Positions 13,512-21,921 of a stretch of 22,681 nt of DNA are shown here, one piece after another. Source of the stretch: Candidatus Microgenomates bacterium. GTDB lineage: Bacteria; Patescibacteriota; Dojkabacteria; SC72. Within the stretch, counting starts at the first letter, position 1. The number at the start of each line of letters is the position of its first letter. The DNA is taken from assembly GCA_012797935.1 (NCBI GenBank), contig JAAZOC010000014.1:1-22681 (forward strand), written 5' to 3'. The notes under the pieces were generated by a model. That model made no database searches. It saw nothing but the letters and a program-made list of their open reading frames with translations, and was not told the DNA's origin. The translations under genes were made by a program, and so were the position numbers.

Positions 13512-14531
13512 TTACCTTCTGTAATCTCTATTAAATGAAAAACTCCTCTCTCCAGAGGCTATTAATTCCAAAGCAATTCCAGTACCTTTTGCTACACAAA
13601 AGATTGGATCATCAGCAACATAACAAGGGACATTTGTTGCTCTTGAAAATAACTTATCAATATTTCTTAACTTTGCAGTACCACCACTCATAACTATTCC
13701 CCTGTCAATAATATCGGCCGATAGTTCAGGAGGTGTTTTTTCTAAAACATTCTGAATTGATTTAATTATACTTCTAAGAGGAAATTCCAATGCTTTTGCA
13801 ACATCATTAGAATTAACAACGATTGACTTTGGCATTCCAGCACCAACATCTCGACCTCTAACTTCTAATTCTTTTGGATCTTTAACCTCAACAGCAGAAC
13901 CAATAGTCATCTTAATATTTTCAGATGTCTGCTCACCAATTAAAAGGCCTTTCTTTTTCCTCATATATGAGATTATATATTCATTTAAGGCATCTCCTGC
14001 AACTCTCAAAGATTCATATCCGACAATACCATCAAGAGACATCACTGCTATCTCTGCAGTACCACCTCCCATATTAATAATCATATTTCCTGAAGAAGTA
14101 TTAATAGGTAAACCAGCACCTAAAGCAGCAAGAAGTGGTTCAGGCATCAAGGTTATGCTCTTTGAACCAACTGCATTTGCAGCTTTGTACACAGCTCTCT
14201 CCTCTACTGAAGTAATACCAGCTGGAACACTAATTACAACATCTGGTTTAAAGAATCTTGATTTACCTAACGCTTTATCATAAAAATGCCTAAGCAAAGC
14301 CTCAGTTACTCTAGAGTCTGCAATAACACCATTTCTAAGAGGTCTTTTTGCAATAATATTGTCTGGAGTCTTACCAATCATCTCCTTTGCTTCCTTGCCA
14401 ACTGCAATAACTGTAAAAGTATTCACATCTATTGCAACAACTGTTGGCTCTGTTAAAACAATACCTTCACCTTCTACAAAAGCAACTGAGTTTGCTGTAC
14501 CTAAGTCTATTCCTAGCTTTTTTCCAAACAT
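13512..14531 (-). CDS. mreB: Rod shape-determining protein MreB (bacterial actin)
   Basis: 339 residues, usual length. It starts MFGKKLGIDLGTANSVAFVE with the phosphate-1 loop DLGTANS, followed by PEPLLAALGAGLP, the phosphate-2 loop MINMGGGTAEIAVMSL and the adenosine-binding IVMSGGTAKL. MreB polymerises under the membrane and guides cell-wall synthesis; its presence implies a walled, probably elongated cell. It lies 22 nt behind trpS and 23 nt ahead of the DUF1704 peptidase gene, so all three are likely one operon. The C-terminal tail is short and basic (SFSFNRDYRR). Confidence 0.97.
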   Translation of the reverse strand: MFGKKLGIDLGTANSVAFVEGEGIVLTEPTVVAIDVNTFTVIAVGKEAKEMIGKTPDNIIAKRPLRNGVIADSRVTEALLRHFYDKALGKSRFFKPDVVISVPAGITSVEERAVYKAANAVGSKSITLMPEPLLAALGAGLPINTSSGNMIINMGGGTAEIAVMSLDGIVGYESLRVAGDALNEYIISYMRKKKGLLIGEQTSENIKMTIGSAVEVKDPKELEVRGRDVGAGMPKSIVVNSNDVAKALEFPLRSIIKSIQNVLEKTPPELSADIIDRGIVMSGGTAKLRNIDKLFSRATNVPCYVADDPIFCVAKGTGIALELIASGERSFSFNRDYRR

Positions 14532-14553
14532 AATATTATCTATGAAATCTATA

Positions 14554-15561
14554 TTAATTTTTAAAATTCAAAAGCATTGCCTCTTTCATACTATCAGCCA
14601 CACCTCTAGCTATATTTGATACCTTTTTACTACTTTCAATTGCTCTAGCAAGTAATTCGCCTTTCATCTTTTCTGCTTCCAATCTTCTTTCTCTTATTGG
14701 GGTTAGTTTTTCATTCATAACTAAAAACAGCTTTTCCTTAACTTCCATATCTTTAATATTTCCTTTTCTATACATATCTTTCATTTTCTCTACTTCCTCA
14801 GTATTAGAGTTAAAAAGGTCATGGTACATAAAGGCAACATTACCCTCTACCTTACCTGGATCTGTAGCATGAATTCTGTTCGGGTCCGTATACACTTTAA
14901 AAACTTTCTTTCTCAACTCTTCTTCACTATCGGATAGATATATAGCATTATTTAGGCTCTTCCCCATCTTTTCTGCACCATCAATACCAGGCACATTCAC
15001 TTCAGTACCAACTAAAGAATCTGGCTCATGTAATAAATTAACCTTATATGTTTTGTTAAACTTCCTAGCTAAATCTCTTGTACTCTCAACCATTGGGACT
15101 TGATCTTTTCCAACAGGAACAAGGTCAGCATTCACACACAAAATATCTGCTGTCTGATGTATTGGGTAAAAGAAAAAACCAAGAGGTGTAGAAAGATTAA
15201 TACCTTTCTGTGCCATTTCTGTTTTAATAGTTGGATTATGTTGAATTTGTTGAACAGTTGCAAAATTAGAAAGATAAATGAATATCTCATGTATCTCCGG
15301 CACTTCACTTTGTATAAAGACATTAGCTTTATTAAAATCAAGTCCACAAGCATAATAATCACAAAGTAATTCCTCAATATTCTCTCTAACCTTACCTGGA
15401 TTATCAAAATTATCAGAAAGAGCCTGAATATTTGCAACAATAACAAACTCCTCATACTCCTCCTGTAATCTTACCCTATTATTGATAGAACCAAGCAAAT
15501 GTCCAATGTGCAGTCTACCTGTTGGTCTATCTCCTGTTAAAATTCTTTTCTTGTTTTCCAT
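14554..15561 (-). CDS. trpS: Tryptophanyl-tRNA synthetase
   Basis: 335 residues from the chosen start, typical for bacterial TrpRS. It begins MENKKRILTGDRPTGRLHIG with the class I HIGH motif at 18-21, followed by SNFATVQQIQHNPTIKTEM-type motifs and the KMSKS loop as KMGKS (198-202). The frame is open 24 codons further upstream, but that part overlaps the promoter region and has no homology to the family's N-terminus. An extended -10 (TGTTAGAAT) lies 8 nt before the ATG, supporting this start. It charges tRNA-Trp (such as the one at 2078) with tryptophan. First gene of the trpS-mreB-DUF1704 operon. Confidence 0.96.
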   Translation of the reverse strand: MENKKRILTGDRPTGRLHIGHLLGSINNRVRLQEEYEEFVIVANIQALSDNFDNPGKVRENIEELLCDYYACGLDFNKANVFIQSEVPEIHEIFIYLSNFATVQQIQHNPTIKTEMAQKGINLSTPLGFFFYPIHQTADILCVNADLVPVGKDQVPMVESTRDLARKFNKTYKVNLLHEPDSLVGTEVNVPGIDGAEKMGKSLNNAIYLSDSEEELRKKVFKVYTDPNRIHATDPGKVEGNVAFMYHDLFNSNTEEVEKMKDMYRKGNIKDMEVKEKLFLVMNEKLTPIRERRLEAEKMKGELLARAIESSKKVSNIARGVADSMKEAMLLNFKN

Positions 15562-15569
15562 TACGACAT

Positions 15570-15578
15570 ATTCTAACA
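15570..15578 (-). promoter_or_regulatory. Extended -10 promoter of trpS
   Basis: Minus-strand TG-T-TAGAAT: TG at 15578-15577, hexamer 15575-15570. The predicted start of transcription is 1-2 nt before the ATG at 15561, so the mRNA would be practically leaderless. No clear -35. Confidence 0.5.
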
Positions 15579-15593
15579 ACTTATAACCCATTA

Positions 15594-15602
15594 TGCTATA
15601 CT
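15594..15602 (+). promoter_or_regulatory. Extended -10 promoter of the PEGA gene
   Basis: TG-C-TATACT with hexamer 15597-15602; six bases later is ATG 15609, so transcription should begin at the start codon. It faces the trpS promoter within a 47-bp divergent spacer. Confidence 0.5.
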
Positions 15603-15608
15603 TTTGAA

Positions 15609-17135
15609 ATGAAAGATTTCTCCCAAAAATCAAAAGAAAAAATAATTACAATATTACTTCCAATTCTCTCAACAATATTCATATTAGGAATCTCTTTGCT
15701 CATATATTTCTTCTCAAAAGGATATAGAATAAATATACCAGAAGGACAAATAACTAAGACAGGAGTCTTAACAGTAAAAACAGATCCTTTAACAGCTTCT
15801 CTCTTCATAAACAATGAAAGCTCTGGAAGAACACCAAATAGTAAATCTCTAGACATCGGAGATTATGATGTTTCTGTAAGAAAAGATAAGTATTTTGATT
15901 GGAATCAGAAAGTTTCAGTTCAAGAAGAAATCTCTACATTGGTATTCCCTTGGCTTGTTCTAAAAGATCCTGAGAAAACAGAGAAATGGAACTCTTCAAG
16001 TACACTCATCTCGTCATGGATAAGTAAAGACTACAATACAATCGTATTTTTACTAAAAGATACAGAAGAAAAATTCACTCTTTGGAATTACAAAGTAAAT
16101 ACATCACTTTGGGATTTCAGTTCAAATCCTTCAGAAATAATCTCACTAGAAAATAATAAGTTTGAATTAACAATATCACCAAATGGGCAATATGCCATAC
16201 TCAAGCTAACAAGTACACCAGAGAAGATATATATATTAGAGACACAAAAGAGCAACACATTAGAAAATGCGAAAACATTTGATATCTCAAATTACAAGAA
16301 ATACTCGATAAAGTGGGCAGAAGACAATAACCACATAATTCTAGAATCTTCAAAGGAGATACTTTCCTATGACACTATAAGGCAAAACATATATAAGATT
16401 GTAGAAAAAGGTACAGATAAAAAATATATCTGGTCTACGGATAAAGAAGGATTCTTCTACCTCATTACAAACTCTACACAGGAATTTGAAAATTCATATG
16501 TATATACATTAAATCAGTACAAGCTAGATGGCACACAACAAAAAACAATTATTGAGAATATTTATCTCCAAAAAGACAAGCAATACATTGACTACTACAG
16601 GACAAACGGCTATACATCTACACCATTTACAAATTCAGTAGAAAACACACAAACTGTAGGACAAGTATCAGAGATAAAAGTATTCCAAGATGCCAAAGGA
16701 GCAGCAATAAAAACTGAATATGCAACATACTGGTACGATATAAATACTTCTAAATATTTAATGATCTCACCATATTCATTAAATATTCTTGATATAGCAC
16801 CAGATCAAAAGAGAATACTTTTAACTAGCGATAAAGATCTCTTAGTTTTCACTTTTGATAAAGATGAAGCAGACCACACAGAAGAAATAGGAACAAAAGT
16901 AATCCTACAGATTGAGAATACAAAAGATATCAGGTGGATATCAAATTCTACAAATATTTACTTCCAAAAGGACAACCATTTCTACATAGCAGACAAAGCT
17001 GGTACAAATCAATACCAAATTATTGATACAACAAACATTAAAAATGCAATAGTAAAGAACTCTAGAGAAAGCATAGTCACATTAGAAGTCGGCACAGATA
17101 ATAAAGTGTATATAAACGAATACAAAATACACTAA
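15609..17135 (+). CDS. PEGA-domain protein with beta-propeller-like C-terminal part, membrane-anchored
   Basis: 508 residues from ATG 15609; the frame is open upstream into trpS on the other strand, but the promoter placed here decides the start. A short basic N-terminus (MKDFSQKSKEK) precedes one membrane helix (about 11-35). A PEGA domain follows (about 51-115: GVLTVKTDPLTASLFINNES, then GDYDVSVRKDKYFDW). The remaining 390 residues contain repeated WSxx/DNNHIILES/SPNGQYAILKL-like blocks, as in WD40/TolB beta-propellers. The topology suggests an extracytoplasmic, signal-anchored surface protein; PEGA proteins are common on CPR cell surfaces. The partner is unknown. It ends 2 nt before the 3' end of the opposing tRNA-Arg. 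Confidence 0.82.
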   Translation: MKDFSQKSKEKIITILLPILSTIFILGISLLIYFFSKGYRINIPEGQITKTGVLTVKTDPLTASLFINNESSGRTPNSKSLDIGDYDVSVRKDKYFDWNQKVSVQEEISTLVFPWLVLKDPEKTEKWNSSSTLISSWISKDYNTIVFLLKDTEEKFTLWNYKVNTSLWDFSSNPSEIISLENNKFELTISPNGQYAILKLTSTPEKIYILETQKSNTLENAKTFDISNYKKYSIKWAEDNNHIILESSKEILSYDTIRQNIYKIVEKGTDKKYIWSTDKEGFFYLITNSTQEFENSYVYTLNQYKLDGTQQKTIIENIYLQKDKQYIDYYRTNGYTSTPFTNSVENTQTVGQVSEIKVFQDAKGAAIKTEYATYWYDINTSKYLMISPYSLNILDIAPDQKRILLTSDKDLLVFTFDKDEADHTEEIGTKVILQIENTKDIRWISNSTNIYFQKDNHFYIADKAGTNQYQIIDTTNIKNAIVKNSRESIVTLEVGTDNKVYINEYKIH

Positions 17136-17137
17136 AA

Positions 17138-17211
17138 CGCACCCGGTCGGAATCGAACCAACAACCTACGCGTTAGGAGTGCGTTGCTCTATCCTATTGA
17201 GCTACGGGTGC
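17138..17211 (-). tRNA. tRNA-Arg (anticodon CCT)
   Basis: Read on the minus strand: acceptor GCACCCG with CGGGTGC, anticodon stem ACGCA/CGCGT enclosing CTCCTAA, giving CCT (reads AGG). T-arm GTTGG-TTCGATT-CCGAC. Discriminator G; CCA not encoded. The last anticodon-stem pair is an A-C mismatch, slightly unusual. AGG is otherwise a minor Arg codon here but is used in the island genes. Confidence 0.95.
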
Positions 17212-17314
17212 TTAAACTAGGTTAAGGTTCATAGATTTTACCTCAACAACAATAACTATACCATAGATTAAGGATATTCTCACTTACTACAGGACGGTAA
17301 ATATTATTAATTAA

Positions 17315-17323
17315 TGATATAAT
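17315..17323 (+). promoter_or_regulatory. Extended -10 promoter of uvrA
   Basis: TG-A-TATAAT with a perfect hexamer at 17318-17323. Transcription should start near 17330, downstream of the ATG at 17326, which makes the ATG at 17335 the likely start codon. Confidence 0.6.
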
Positions 17324-17334
17324 AGATGTTGCAA

Positions 17335-20196
17335 ATGACACAGGAATACATAAAAATAAAAGGAGCAAAGGAGAATAATCTTAAGAATATCTCCATTGAT
17401 ATACCAAAGAATAAACTAGTTGTATTAACTGGTGTTTCTGGTTGTGGTAAAACATCTTTAGCATTTGATACACTCTATGCAGAAGGACAAAGAAGATATG
17501 TCGAATCTCTTTCCTCCTATGCAAGACAGTTCCTCGGAATAATGAAGAAACCAGATGTTGAATCAATAACTGGACTATCACCTGCAATATCAATAGACCA
17601 AAAAACAACATCATCAAACCCTAGATCAACAGTTGGAACTGTCACAGAAATATACAATTATCTGAGACTACTCTATGGGCATATAGGAACACCTCACTGT
17701 CCAAAGTGTGGAATTCCAGTTGAATCTCAAACAATAGAAGAAATATCAAAAAAAGTGATCAAGAAGCTCAACCAAACTGAAGACAGAGCCATCATCGTTT
17801 CACCAATCATAAAAAACAGAAAAGGCTCATTCAATAACCTCTTAGACAAATTCCTCCAAAAAGGTTTCTTAAGAGTAATAATAGATAAAGAAACATATCT
17901 ACTAGACGATATTGAGGAAATAAAACTAGACGAAAACAAAAAACATGATATAGATTTAGTGATCGATAGATTGGATCCAAAGACAATGCAGGAAGATGAC
18001 CTTAAGAAAAGGACAACAGATGCTATCGAATTAGCAACCAATCAATCAGATGGAGAAGTAAAAGTAATCATTGGTGAAGAAGAACTATTCTTCTCAGAAA
18101 ACAACACCTGCAACAAATGTAATACCTCATATCCAAAAATAACTCCTGCATCATTCTCTTTTAATGCACCAGAAGGAGCTTGCCCAAACTGTTCTGGTTT
18201 AGGATATTTAAACGAAATAGACATAAATCTAATTTACAATCCTAAACTTACGATTAAAGAAGGTGGAATATTTCCATGGGGTAATAGAACTACAAAAGAC
18301 AGCTGGACAACAAGGATACTAGACAGTGTAGCCAAGGAACATAACTTCAAACTTGATGTACCAATTGAGACATATACCAAAGAAATATTTGATTTAATAT
18401 TCTATGGAATTGGAACTAGAGAATCATACAAAATAATATATACAAACAGATTTGGAAGAACAAGAATTTATGACACACAGTTTGAAGGAGTAATACCAGA
18501 GCTACAAAGAAGATACAAAGAAACAACCTCAGATTACTCTAGGATGGAAACAGAAAAATACATGAGTGAGAGACAATGCCCTATATGTTTAGGTAAAAGA
18601 TTAAAACCATATTCCCTCTCAGTATTAATAAATGATAAGAATATAGACCAGATAAGCAATATGACTGTTTTACAGTTAAAGGAATTTTTAAATAAAATAG
18701 AACTATCAAAAGCAAAAGAAAAAATTGCACAACCCATAATAAACGAGATTTCAACCAGACTTAGCTTCTTGATAAATGTTGGTCTTGAATATCTTTCTCT
18801 CTCAAGAAAGTCAAATACACTTTCTGGTGGAGAATCACAAAGAATTAGACTAGCATCACAAATAGGAACCGGTCTATCTGGTGTACTCTATGTATTAGAT
18901 GAACCATCCATTGGTTTACACCAAAGGGACATCTCTAGGTTAACAAAATCATTAAAAGATCTAAAGAATGCAGGGAATTCATTAATAATTGTAGAACACG
19001 ACCAAGAGACTATGAGACAATCCGACTGGATCGTAGACATGGGACCAAAAGCAGGTAAGCATGGAGGAGAGATAGTTGCTACAGGCACATATGAAGAGAT
19101 TAAGCAGTCGAATTCTTTAACTGCGAAATACCTCAATAAGGAGCTCACAATAAAGCATCCTGCGAAGACAACACACCCTATAGACATCACTCGCATGATA
19201 AAGATTAACAATATTACTACAAACAATTTGAAGAATGTAAATCTAGAAATCCCATTATCTCAACTAATTTCTGTTACAGGGGTATCTGGCAGTGGTAAAT
19301 CGTCATTGATAGAAAACACACTATTCCCTGCCCTATCAAACAAAATAATGAGGTCAAAACTAGTAGAAGGACAGTATGAATCAGTCGAAGGAATTGAGAA
19401 TATAGATAAAGTCATTGGTATCGACCAATCCCCTATAGGCCGAACACCAAGGTCGAATCCTGCAACATATACAGGATTGTTTACAGCTATTAGAGACATT
19501 TTCGCTCAGACGAAAGAAGCACAAGCAAGAGGATACAAATCAAACAGATTCAGTTTCAATGTAAAAGGTGGAAGATGCGAAAAATGTAAAGGTGATGGTC
19601 AACTAAAAATTGAAATGCAATTCCTACCAGATATGTACATTACCTGTGATGCCTGCAACGGCCTTAGATACAATGAAGAAGCACTACAAATAGATTACAA
19701 AGGTAAAAACATCGCAGAAGTACTAAATATGACTGTTGAAGAGGCATTACATTTCTTCGATAAAATCCCTTCAATAAAGAGAAAACTGCAAATATTAAAC
19801 GATGTTGGACTTGGATATATCGAACTAGGACAATCAGCATTAACTCTTTCTGGTGGAGAATCACAAAGAATTAAACTAGCAAAAGAACTATCAAAAATTT
19901 CAACAGGTAAAACAATGTATATATTAGACGAACCAACTACAGGATTGCACTACTACGATATTGATAATTTGTTAAAAATATTGAGAGGATTAGTTGAAAA
20001 AGGTAATACAGTATTAGTAGTTGAACATAATCTTGATGTAGTGAGGAATTCTGATTGGATCATAGACATGGGACCAGATGGAGGTGAGAATGGAGGAACA
20101 ATCGTTGTAGAAGGAGATGTAGAGACTGTAGTCCAATCAAAAAAGGGATATACATCAAAATATCTAAAAGAAAATATAGATGAGTTTGGGAATTAA
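17335..20196 (+). CDS. uvrA: Excinuclease ABC subunit UvrA
   Basis: 953 residues from ATG 17335, usual length. The start is chosen because the -10 box ends at 17323 and because MTQEYIKIKGAKENNLKN matches the family N-terminus. Two ABC ATPase modules: Walker A GVSGCGKT (33-40) followed by AEGQRRYVESLSSYARQFL, and a second GVSGSGKSS; two signature motifs LSGGESQRI(R/K)LA. Zinc modules are seen as CNKC..CPNC, CPIC and CEKCKGDGQ..CDACNG. The first Walker A has GCGKT instead of the more common GSGKSS. UvrA finds bulky DNA lesions and loads UvrB for nucleotide excision repair. Single-gene unit; neighbours are unrelated. Confidence 0.98.
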   Translation: MTQEYIKIKGAKENNLKNISIDIPKNKLVVLTGVSGCGKTSLAFDTLYAEGQRRYVESLSSYARQFLGIMKKPDVESITGLSPAISIDQKTTSSNPRSTVGTVTEIYNYLRLLYGHIGTPHCPKCGIPVESQTIEEISKKVIKKLNQTEDRAIIVSPIIKNRKGSFNNLLDKFLQKGFLRVIIDKETYLLDDIEEIKLDENKKHDIDLVIDRLDPKTMQEDDLKKRTTDAIELATNQSDGEVKVIIGEEELFFSENNTCNKCNTSYPKITPASFSFNAPEGACPNCSGLGYLNEIDINLIYNPKLTIKEGGIFPWGNRTTKDSWTTRILDSVAKEHNFKLDVPIETYTKEIFDLIFYGIGTRESYKIIYTNRFGRTRIYDTQFEGVIPELQRRYKETTSDYSRMETEKYMSERQCPICLGKRLKPYSLSVLINDKNIDQISNMTVLQLKEFLNKIELSKAKEKIAQPIINEISTRLSFLINVGLEYLSLSRKSNTLSGGESQRIRLASQIGTGLSGVLYVLDEPSIGLHQRDISRLTKSLKDLKNAGNSLIIVEHDQETMRQSDWIVDMGPKAGKHGGEIVATGTYEEIKQSNSLTAKYLNKELTIKHPAKTTHPIDITRMIKINNITTNNLKNVNLEIPLSQLISVTGVSGSGKSSLIENTLFPALSNKIMRSKLVEGQYESVEGIENIDKVIGIDQSPIGRTPRSNPATYTGLFTAIRDIFAQTKEAQARGYKSNRFSFNVKGGRCEKCKGDGQLKIEMQFLPDMYITCDACNGLRYNEEALQIDYKGKNIAEVLNMTVEEALHFFDKIPSIKRKLQILNDVGLGYIELGQSALTLSGGESQRIKLAKELSKISTGKTMYILDEPTTGLHYYDIDNLLKILRGLVEKGNTVLVVEHNLDVVRNSDWIIDMGPDGGENGGTIVVEGDVETVVQSKKGYTSKYLKENIDEFGN

Positions 20197-20411
20197 ACTC
20201 CATCGGTGAAACTTAGTAATAAAAACAAGAGAGTCACAAAACAGCAGGACACTACGAAGCCAGTTCAAATAATTAGCTACAAAAAAGATGTGCCTTCAGA
20301 CAAGAGGATTAGTAGTTACCTATCAATTTTGTCGAAATATTTGGTACAGCGAGAACATCTATTTTAGACAGAAGTCATGTCAAAGGGGAAACAGAATTTT
20401 ACGATGTTTCA
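20197..20411. other. 215-bp spacer between uvrA and proS, no supported gene
   Basis: Convergent ends of uvrA (+) and proS (-). No T-run hairpin for either strand was seen. A plus-strand frame is open from about 20222 to a TAG near 20366 (49 codons, KNKRVTKQQDTTKPVQIIS...) but lacks an ATG or ribosome binding site and matches no family I know; it could be a decayed gene or chance. Confidence 0.5.
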
Positions 20412-21887
20412 TTAGTAAGCTTTTGCAAAAAGCCACTCGTCATTTGATTCTTTACCACAGTACACACATCTACCCTTTTTACCTTCCCCATCCTTTATCA
20501 AACACATTGTTGTAGCTTTAGTATAATATTTAATACTATTCTCACAATCTTCACTACCACACCATCCTGTAAGAACAAAACCACCATCTCCTTTTAATAC
20601 TGATTTCATTTCTTCAAAATCAGCAACCCTATGGGTTTTTGATACAAGATTATCTTTCGATTTTGAGAGGAGGTTTTCCTGAATTTGAGAGAGTATATCA
20701 CTTACTTTAGAAGCCAATATTTCATAACCTATAGATTCTTTCTCACCAGTATCCCTTCTTACTACAACACTATTGTTACTTTCAATATCTCTTTCCCCTA
20801 TTTCGATTCTTACTGGAACACCTTTCTTTTCCCATTCATTGAATTTGAATCCAGGAGAGACAAAATCTCTTTCGTCTAGCTCAACAGCATCAACTTCCTT
20901 TTTCAAAGATTTTACTATTTCAGAAGCCACTGAAAGAACTTTTTCCTTGTTCTCATTGTTAAATATTGGTACAACAACAACCTTTATTGGAGCTATATTT
21001 GGAGGTAAAACAAGTCCATTATCATCTGAATGAGTCATAATTAAGGCACCCATCATTCTTGTGCTTACACCCCAACTTGTTTGCCATGGCAATTTTGTTT
21101 CCCCATCAGTATCCGTAAACTGAATACCAAAAGCCTTTGCAAAATTCTGTCCTAGATCATGAGATGTACCAAATTGCAAAGCTTTACCATCTTGCATCAT
21201 TGCTTCTACCCCATATGTATTTACAGCACCTGCAAATTTCTCAGATTCTGACTTTCTTCCATGGTATGTCTCCATAGCTAAGAAATCCCTTGCAAATTGA
21301 ACATACATTTCTAGCCTATCCATAACCTCCTGTACCGATTCTTCGTGTGTAGAATGGACTGTGTGGCCCTCCTGCCATAGGAATTCTGTAGTTCTCAAGA
21401 AAGGTCGAGTTCTTCGTTCCCATCTTACAATATTTGCCCATTGATTAATCTTCAAAGGAAGATCTCTCCAAGATGATACCCACCTAGAGAATGTATCGTA
21501 CATAATTGTTTCAGATGTTGGCCTTACAACAAGCTCTTCTTCCAATTTGGAATTTTCATCTACTTCAACTCCATCACCAGCTTCATTTTCTTTCAATCTG
21601 TAATGGGTAACAATAGCGCATTCTTTAGCAAAACCTTTTACATGACTAGCCTCTTTTGAAAAGAATGATTTAGGTATGAAAAGTGGGAAATATGCATTCT
21701 TAACACCAGCATCTTTGATCATTTTGTCTAGATTCTTTTGAATATTCTCCCATATTGCATAACCATATGGCTTAATTACCATACAACCTCGAACAGAAGA
21801 GTTTTCAGCAAGCTCAGCTCTTTCAAGAATATCAAAATACCATTGTGAATAATCTTCTTCTCTTGGAGTAATTCCTTTGTTTGACAT
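20412..21887 (-). CDS. proS: Prolyl-tRNA synthetase, archaeal/eukaryotic-type (short form)
   Basis: 491 residues. Class II motifs are visible: VVRPTSETIMYDTFSRWV, the motif-2 region RWERRTRPFLRTTEFLWQEG and the GVSTRMMGALIMTHSDDNG loop. The bacterial editing insertion is absent. The C-terminus has the zinc-binding cysteines (GWCGSEDCE...GRCVYCGKE) and ends in tyrosine (LFAKAY), both typical of the archaeal/eukaryotic-type enzyme also found in some bacteria. It attaches proline to tRNA-Pro. A -10-like TAGAAT (21896-21901) lies 8 nt before the ATG. It could also be read through from the cohesin-like gene 34 nt upstream. Confidence 0.97.
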   Translation of the reverse strand: MSNKGITPREEDYSQWYFDILERAELAENSSVRGCMVIKPYGYAIWENIQKNLDKMIKDAGVKNAYFPLFIPKSFFSKEASHVKGFAKECAIVTHYRLKENEAGDGVEVDENSKLEEELVVRPTSETIMYDTFSRWVSSWRDLPLKINQWANIVRWERRTRPFLRTTEFLWQEGHTVHSTHEESVQEVMDRLEMYVQFARDFLAMETYHGRKSESEKFAGAVNTYGVEAMMQDGKALQFGTSHDLGQNFAKAFGIQFTDTDGETKLPWQTSWGVSTRMMGALIMTHSDDNGLVLPPNIAPIKVVVVPIFNNENKEKVLSVASEIVKSLKKEVDAVELDERDFVSPGFKFNEWEKKGVPVRIEIGERDIESNNSVVVRRDTGEKESIGYEILASKVSDILSQIQENLLSKSKDNLVSKTHRVADFEEMKSVLKGDGGFVLTGWCGSEDCENSIKYYTKATTMCLIKDGEGKKGRCVYCGKESNDEWLFAKAY

Positions 21888-21895
21888 AATGCCCT

Positions 21896-21901
21896 ATTCT
21901 A
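21896..21901 (-). promoter_or_regulatory. -10 box 8 nt before proS
   Basis: Minus-strand TAGAAT, then AGGGCATT and ATG 21887. It would give a nearly leaderless proS mRNA; alternatively AGGG is a weak Shine-Dalgarno of a longer transcript from the gene upstream. Confidence 0.35.
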
Positions 21902-21921
21902 CACTATTTATCATGTAAGTT

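Noticed and set aside
15522..15608. Upstream extension of the PEGA gene
   Set aside because: It overlaps trpS on the other strand and contains the promoter; ATG 15609 gives a normal membrane anchor.
15562..15633. 24-codon upstream extension of trpS
   Set aside because: It runs into the divergent PEGA gene and is unlike TrpRS N-termini.
17326..17334. ATG 17326 as uvrA start
   Set aside because: It lies 2 nt after the -10 box and so before the predicted transcription start.
20288..20515. 75-codon plus-strand frame at the proS end
   Set aside because: It overlaps the proS coding region on the other strand, has no ribosome binding site and resembles nothing known.
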